Origin: Acetobacteraceae bacterium
GTDB taxonomy: Bacteria > Pseudomonadota > Alphaproteobacteria > Acetobacterales > Acetobacteraceae
Reading direction: 5' to 3'
DNA: 8,044 bases
Assembly: GCA_027306955.1 (NCBI GenBank)
Contig: DAHUXX010000041.1
Span: 1-8,044, forward strand
Part shown: positions 5,575 to 8,044 of the stretch, piece by piece
Numbering within the stretch: the first letter of the stretch is position 1
Layout: every line of letters begins with the position of its first letter
Notes under the pieces: generated by a model
What the model was told of the DNA's origin: nothing
The model's input: the letters and a program-made list of their open reading frames with translations, nothing else
Database searches by the model: none
Translations under genes and position numbers: made by a program

Positions 5575-6201
5575 CTAGATCTCGTCCAATTCGTCCGCGG
5601 CGCCGTCCGCCGCCGGCATCTCGCCGAGCGGGAAGTAGCAGCCCTCGCTCCACACACCGAGCAGCGTGCGCCCCATTACCTGGCGCGGCTCCGCCAGCGC
5701 CACCAGCTCGTAATACACCGCGCGGCAGATCCGCGCCTCCACCGGAAAGCGCCCGCTGCCGGCCGCCAGATGCAGGTAGGGCGTCGGCTCGCACGTCAAG
5801 AGGTCGTGCGCGACCCGGATCGGGTGCTCACGTCCCGCGCAGACCAGCTTGTCGACGTTGGTGCGGAAGGTCAGGCACTGCGTGCGCCCCATGCCGTGCC
5901 AGTCGAGCTCGACGGCGATGAAAGGCACGTCCTCCACCTCGATGCGCCCGCGCTCGGCCGGCGTCTCCAGCCAATAGCTGCCGTCCGCCTCGCGCTTGAG
6001 CACGGAGGCGAAGAGGCAGACGAGTTCTTTCCGCCCGATCGGCGAGTTCCGATACAGCCAGGTGCCGTCGCGCAGGATGCGGAAGGGGAGGTCGCCGCAT
6101 TCCACCGGACCTCGCCGCGCCGCGCCCGGCATGGCGGCACAGCCATTCCCTGGCCGGAGTGTCGGCAGCGCGGGCAAGGGGGTGCTGCGCATCTCCCTCA
6201 T
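5575..6201 (-). CDS. DUF1285 family protein
   Basis: A 208-residue soluble protein of the DUF1285 family (PF06938). Recognisable blocks are CGDLPFRILRDGTWLYRNSP (35-54), IGRKELVCLFASVLKRE (55-71), PAERGRIEVEDVPFIAVELD (81-100), LTFRTNVDKLV (110-120), HPIRV (126-130), PYLHL (141-145), and AVYYELVALA (161-170) followed by LLGVWSEGCYFPLG (180-193). Crystal structures of family members showed repeated motifs in a new fold, and a signalling or ligand-sensing role was proposed; no reaction is known. The frame stays open to 6963, but that extension is antisense to moxR, so ATG 6201 is chosen; a second ATG at 6192 is possible. The sites before both are weak. Its stop TAG abuts the GTG of the Nudix gene without any gap. 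It is the first gene of the minus-strand unit and lies divergent from moxR. Confidence 0.88.
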   Translation of the reverse strand: MREMRSTPLPALPTLRPGNGCAAMPGAARRGPVECGDLPFRILRDGTWLYRNSPIGRKELVCLFASVLKREADGSYWLETPAERGRIEVEDVPFIAVELDWHGMGRTQCLTFRTNVDKLVCAGREHPIRVAHDLLTCEPTPYLHLAAGSGRFPVEARICRAVYYELVALAEPRQVMGRTLLGVWSEGCYFPLGEMPAADGAADELDEI

Positions 6202-6255
6202 CGCCCGGTTCCCGCCGCCAACCCGCCACAAGGCGTCATCTTCGCAAGGTCCTTC

Positions 6256-6288
6256 CGCAACCGATGACAAGCTTCCCTGTCGCAACCG
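6256..6288. repeat. Direct repeat CGCAACCG in the DUF1285 leader
   Basis: CGCAACCG occurs at 6256-6263 and 6281-6288, starts 25 bases apart. The second copy abuts the candidate -10 box at 6289-6294. Eight-base repeats are weak evidence in GC-rich DNA, but the placement around the expected transcription start is notable. Confidence 0.25.
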
Positions 6289-6317
6289 GATATAGGTAGC
6301 ATGCCCACCCCGGTCAA
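6289..6317 (-). promoter_or_regulatory. Candidate sigma70-like promoter of the DUF1285-nudix-DUF6111-cca unit
   Basis: Read on the minus strand, TTGACC (6317-6312; five of six consensus bases) is followed after exactly 17 nt by TATATC (6294-6289; four of six, with the TATA core). Transcription would begin near 6280 and leave a leader of about 80 nt before ATG 6201. It is the only AT-rich patch in this intergenic region, which supports the call. Confidence 0.55.
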
Positions 6318-6341
6318 AGACCCGGCAGGTGAAGACCGGGG
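6308..6341. promoter_or_regulatory. 8-bp inverted repeat overlapping the -35 box
   Basis: CCCCGGTC (6308-6315) and GACCGGGG (6334-6341) are perfect complements separated by 18 bases. The left arm covers part of the -35 hexamer of the minus-strand promoter. Arm centres lie 26 bases apart, more than two helical turns, which would suit a dimeric regulator. A second GACC at 6319-6322 can pair with the left arm instead. Confidence 0.4.
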
Positions 6342-6439
6342 ACAAAGAGGTGGCGGGCAAAGCCGGGGGCAGGCCGGCGGCTTGTTTCCCAACCCGCCAT
6401 CGCGCGACAAGGCGCGCGCCCCCTTGAAGCCGCGTGCCC

Positions 6440-6445
6440 GGAGAG
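6440..6445 (+). promoter_or_regulatory. Ribosome binding site that sets the moxR start
   Basis: GGAGAG lies 6 nt before ATG 6452. It falls inside the extra six codons that a GTG start at 6434 would add, so the ATG is preferred. Confidence 0.65.
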
Positions 6446-6451
6446 ACCCTG

Positions 6452-7447
6452 ATGTCCACGACCACCACCACCGGTACCGATCTCCTCGCCGAGGCCGAGG
6501 CGCTGTCGCCCGCCATTGGCGCCGTCCGCGCCCAGATCGGCCGCGCCATCTGGGGCCAGCGCGAGGTAGTGGACGAGGCGCTGATCACGCTGCTCTCTGG
6601 CGGCCACATGCTCATCGTCGGTGTCCCCGGCCTCGGCAAGACGCGCCTGGTCGAGACGCTGGGCACGGTGCTCGGCCTCGCCGCCAAGCGCGTGCAGTTC
6701 ACCCCCGACCTGATGCCCGCCGACATCCTGGGCTCGGAGGTGCTGGAGGAACAGGACGGCAAGCGCTCCTTCCGCTTCGTTCCCGGCCCCGTCTTCTGCC
6801 AGCTCCTGATGGCCGACGAGATCAACCGCGCCTCGCCGCGCACCCAGTCCGCCTTGCTGCAGGCGATGCAGGAGCGCCGCGTCGCGGTCGGCGGCGTCGA
6901 GCACAAGCTGCCCGCGCCCTTCCACGTGCTCGCCACCCAGAACCCGATCGAGCAGGAAGGCACCTACCCGCTGCCGGAGGCGCAGCTCGACCGCTTCCTG
7001 CTCGAGATCCGCATCACCTACCCGGAGGAAGCCGACGAACGCGCGATGCTGATCGCGACCACCGGTGCGGCCGAGGCGCGCCCGGTCCAGGCGATGGACG
7101 CCGCGACGCTGATGGCCGCGCAAAACCTCATCCGCCGCGTGCCGGTGGGCGAGAGCGTGGTGGACGGCATCCTGTCCATGGTCCGCGCCGGCAGGCCCGA
7201 GACCACGGACGACGAGACCATCCGTCGCCACGTCGCCTGGGGCCCGGGGCCGCGCGCGGCGCAGGCGCTGATGCTCGCCGCCCGCGCCCGCGCCATCCTG
7301 GAATCGCGCCTCTCGCCCAGCCTCGACGACGTCGCGGCGCTCGCTCCCGCGGTGCTGCGCCACCGCATGGCGCTCTCCTTCTCCGCCCGCGCCGACGGGG
7401 TGACACTGGCCGAGATCATCGCCCGCCTGGTCGCCCGCCTGGGATGA
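6452..7447 (+). CDS. MoxR family AAA+ ATPase
   Basis: A 331-residue cytosolic AAA+ ATPase of the MoxR group (AAA_3 type), which acts as a chaperone-like motor, usually with von Willebrand A or DUF58 partners, in assembling or activating protein complexes. Motifs in order are Walker A GVPGLGKT (57-64), the pre-Walker B insert with QFTPDLMPADILGSEV (82-97), Walker B LLMADEINRASPRTQ (118-132) with D122 and E123, sensor 1 ATQNP (161-165), arginine finger region LPEAQLDRFLL (174-184), and sensor 2 GPGPRAAQAL (264-273) with R268. Sensor 2 reads GPGPR where GASPR is common. Length and the absence of other domains fit the family. The stop overlaps the start of the DUF58 gene (ATGA), so the two are translationally coupled. 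Confidence 0.95.
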   Translation: MSTTTTTGTDLLAEAEALSPAIGAVRAQIGRAIWGQREVVDEALITLLSGGHMLIVGVPGLGKTRLVETLGTVLGLAAKRVQFTPDLMPADILGSEVLEEQDGKRSFRFVPGPVFCQLLMADEINRASPRTQSALLQAMQERRVAVGGVEHKLPAPFHVLATQNPIEQEGTYPLPEAQLDRFLLEIRITYPEEADERAMLIATTGAAEARPVQAMDAATLMAAQNLIRRVPVGESVVDGILSMVRAGRPETTDDETIRRHVAWGPGPRAAQALMLAARARAILESRLSPSLDDVAALAPAVLRHRMALSFSARADGVTLAEIIARLVARLG

Positions 7448-8044
7448 CGGCTTCCGCCACGGGTCCACGCGCGGCGGCGCACCGGGCGGGGTCGCTCGGC
7501 GCCGGCCTGCCGCCGCTGCTCGTCGCCGCCGAGCGCGTTGCCGCCACCGTGGCGCAAGGCGTGCACGGCCGGCGCCGCGTCGGGCAGGGCGACAGTTTCT
7601 GGCAGTTCCGCCCCTACATCGCCGGCGACGAGGCCTCGGCGATCGACTGGCGCCAGACCGCCAAGGGTGACCGCGCCTATGTCCGCGATACGGAATGGGA
7701 GGCGGCGCAGACCGTGCTGCTCTGGTGCTACGGCGGCGCCACGATGCGCTGGCGCTCGCGCTTCGCCACGGTGGAGAAGGGAGAGCGCGCCGAGCTGCTG
7801 CTGCTCGCCCTCGCCTCGCTCCTGCTGCGCGCCGGCGAGCGCGTGGCACTCCTCGGCCGCCGCCCGGTCGCCGGCCGCCACGCCCTGGAGCGCCTCGCGA
7901 TGAGCCTGGAGCGCGAGACGGCGGACAGCCTGCCCGGCCCGATCACCGCGATGGAAATGCCGCCGCCGCGCCACGCCGCCTGTGTGCTGATCAGCGATTT
8001 CCTCGACCCGCTGGAGGAGATCGGGGCCGCCATCACCCACCTCG
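7444..8044 (+). CDS. DUF58 domain protein (partial, cut by window end)
   Basis: The frame opens with ATG inside the moxR stop (ATGA) and runs off the right edge after 200 residues. The DUF58 block is clear: HGRRRVGQGDSFWQFRPY (41-58), then IAGDEASAIDWRQTAKGD (59-76), AYVRDTEWEAAQTV (78-91). Downstream are a leucine-rich helix (116-130) and the strand VLISDFLDPLEE (181-192), as in a von Willebrand A-like fold. DUF58 proteins act with MoxR ATPases; no membrane helix is seen in this part, as in the shorter alphaproteobacterial form. In a VWA fold the strand at about 90-102 would carry the D-x-S-x-S metal motif, but here it reads LLWCYGGATMRW, without the aspartate. In related genomes, as I recall, a DUF4159 membrane protein comes next; the window ends too early to see it. 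Confidence 0.92.
   Translation, partial: MTASATGPRAAAHRAGSLGAGLPPLLVAAERVAATVAQGVHGRRRVGQGDSFWQFRPYIAGDEASAIDWRQTAKGDRAYVRDTEWEAAQTVLLWCYGGATMRWRSRFATVEKGERAELLLLALASLLLRAGERVALLGRRPVAGRHALERLAMSLERETADSLPGPITAMEMPPPRHAACVLISDFLDPLEEIGAAITHL

Larger units (their letters stand above)
6202..6451. other. Divergent intergenic region between DUF1285 and moxR
   Basis: This 250-base gap holds the minus-strand promoter, the inverted repeat and the CGCAACCG repeat. On the plus strand I found no convincing -35/-10 pair for moxR; the best attempt (TTGTTT at 6382) has a poor -10. I see no small gene, tRNA or known riboswitch in it. Confidence 0.6.

Noticed and set aside
6382..6411. Possible moxR promoter (TTGTTT with GACAAG)
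   Set aside because: Both hexamers match only three of six consensus bases.
6202..6963. N-terminal extension of the DUF1285 frame
   Set aside because: The extension is antisense to moxR and would cross the promoter and palindrome. The family begins near the ATG at 6201.
6314..7849. 511-residue minus-strand open frame
   Set aside because: Antisense to moxR and DUF58, both firmly identified. The composition is that of a shadow.
1..8044. Search for CRISPR arrays, IS ends, tRNA genes and phage genes
   Set aside because: No regular repeats, transposase motifs, tRNA-like folds or phage proteins were seen on either strand.

Overview
The window looks like ordinary chromosomal DNA from a high-GC alphaproteobacterium. 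Coding frames have strong G/C bias at third codon positions. The gene sets DUF1285 / Nudix CoA pyrophosphatase / DUF6111 / CCA-adding enzyme and MoxR / DUF58 are, as I remember them, typical of Alphaproteobacteria (Rhodospirillales, Acetobacteraceae and Hyphomicrobiales would all fit). The sequence alone does not place it more precisely. There are no tRNA or rRNA genes, IS elements, CRISPR arrays or phage genes.

Left part (1-2767, + strand). The 3' end of an unrecognised gene overlaps by GTGA a short ORF that is plainly a remnant of an MFS transporter. Most of that transporter's N-terminal part is gone, and the last transmembrane helix appears to have been removed in frame. Twenty-two bases later comes a complete isocitrate/isopropylmalate-dehydrogenase-family enzyme of unassigned substrate, then a complete alanine dehydrogenase (ald) with all expected catalytic residues, a candidate promoter and a clear Shine-Dalgarno site.

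Middle (2768-4752). A di-heme cytochrome b561-type membrane protein (+) has a palindrome and a repeated 11-mer in its leader. It converges on the tRNA CCA-adding enzyme gene (-). A hairpin-prone spacer of about 60 bases separates the two stop codons.

Right part (4749-8044). The minus strand carries a tight four-gene unit read right to left: DUF1285, Nudix CoA pyrophosphatase, a small DUF6111 membrane protein and cca. Intergenic gaps are zero, 7 nt and a 4-nt overlap, and the last three genes all start with GTG. A good sigma70-like promoter lies upstream, and its -35 box overlaps one arm of a perfect 8-bp inverted repeat. Divergent from this unit, the plus strand carries a MoxR AAA+ ATPase overlapping (ATGA) a DUF58 protein that is cut by the window end. 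MoxR-DUF58 pairs act as chaperone-like modules, often linked to the envelope or metalloprotein assembly.

I see no convincing new multi-gene system. The points most worth a second look are the MFS remnant with its apparent internal deletion, a Glu in place of the first catalytic Asp of the CCA-adding enzyme, the lack of a Tyr at the usual place in the dehydrogenase, the missing MIDAS-like aspartate in the DUF58 protein, and the palindrome over the -35 box of the DUF1285 promoter.
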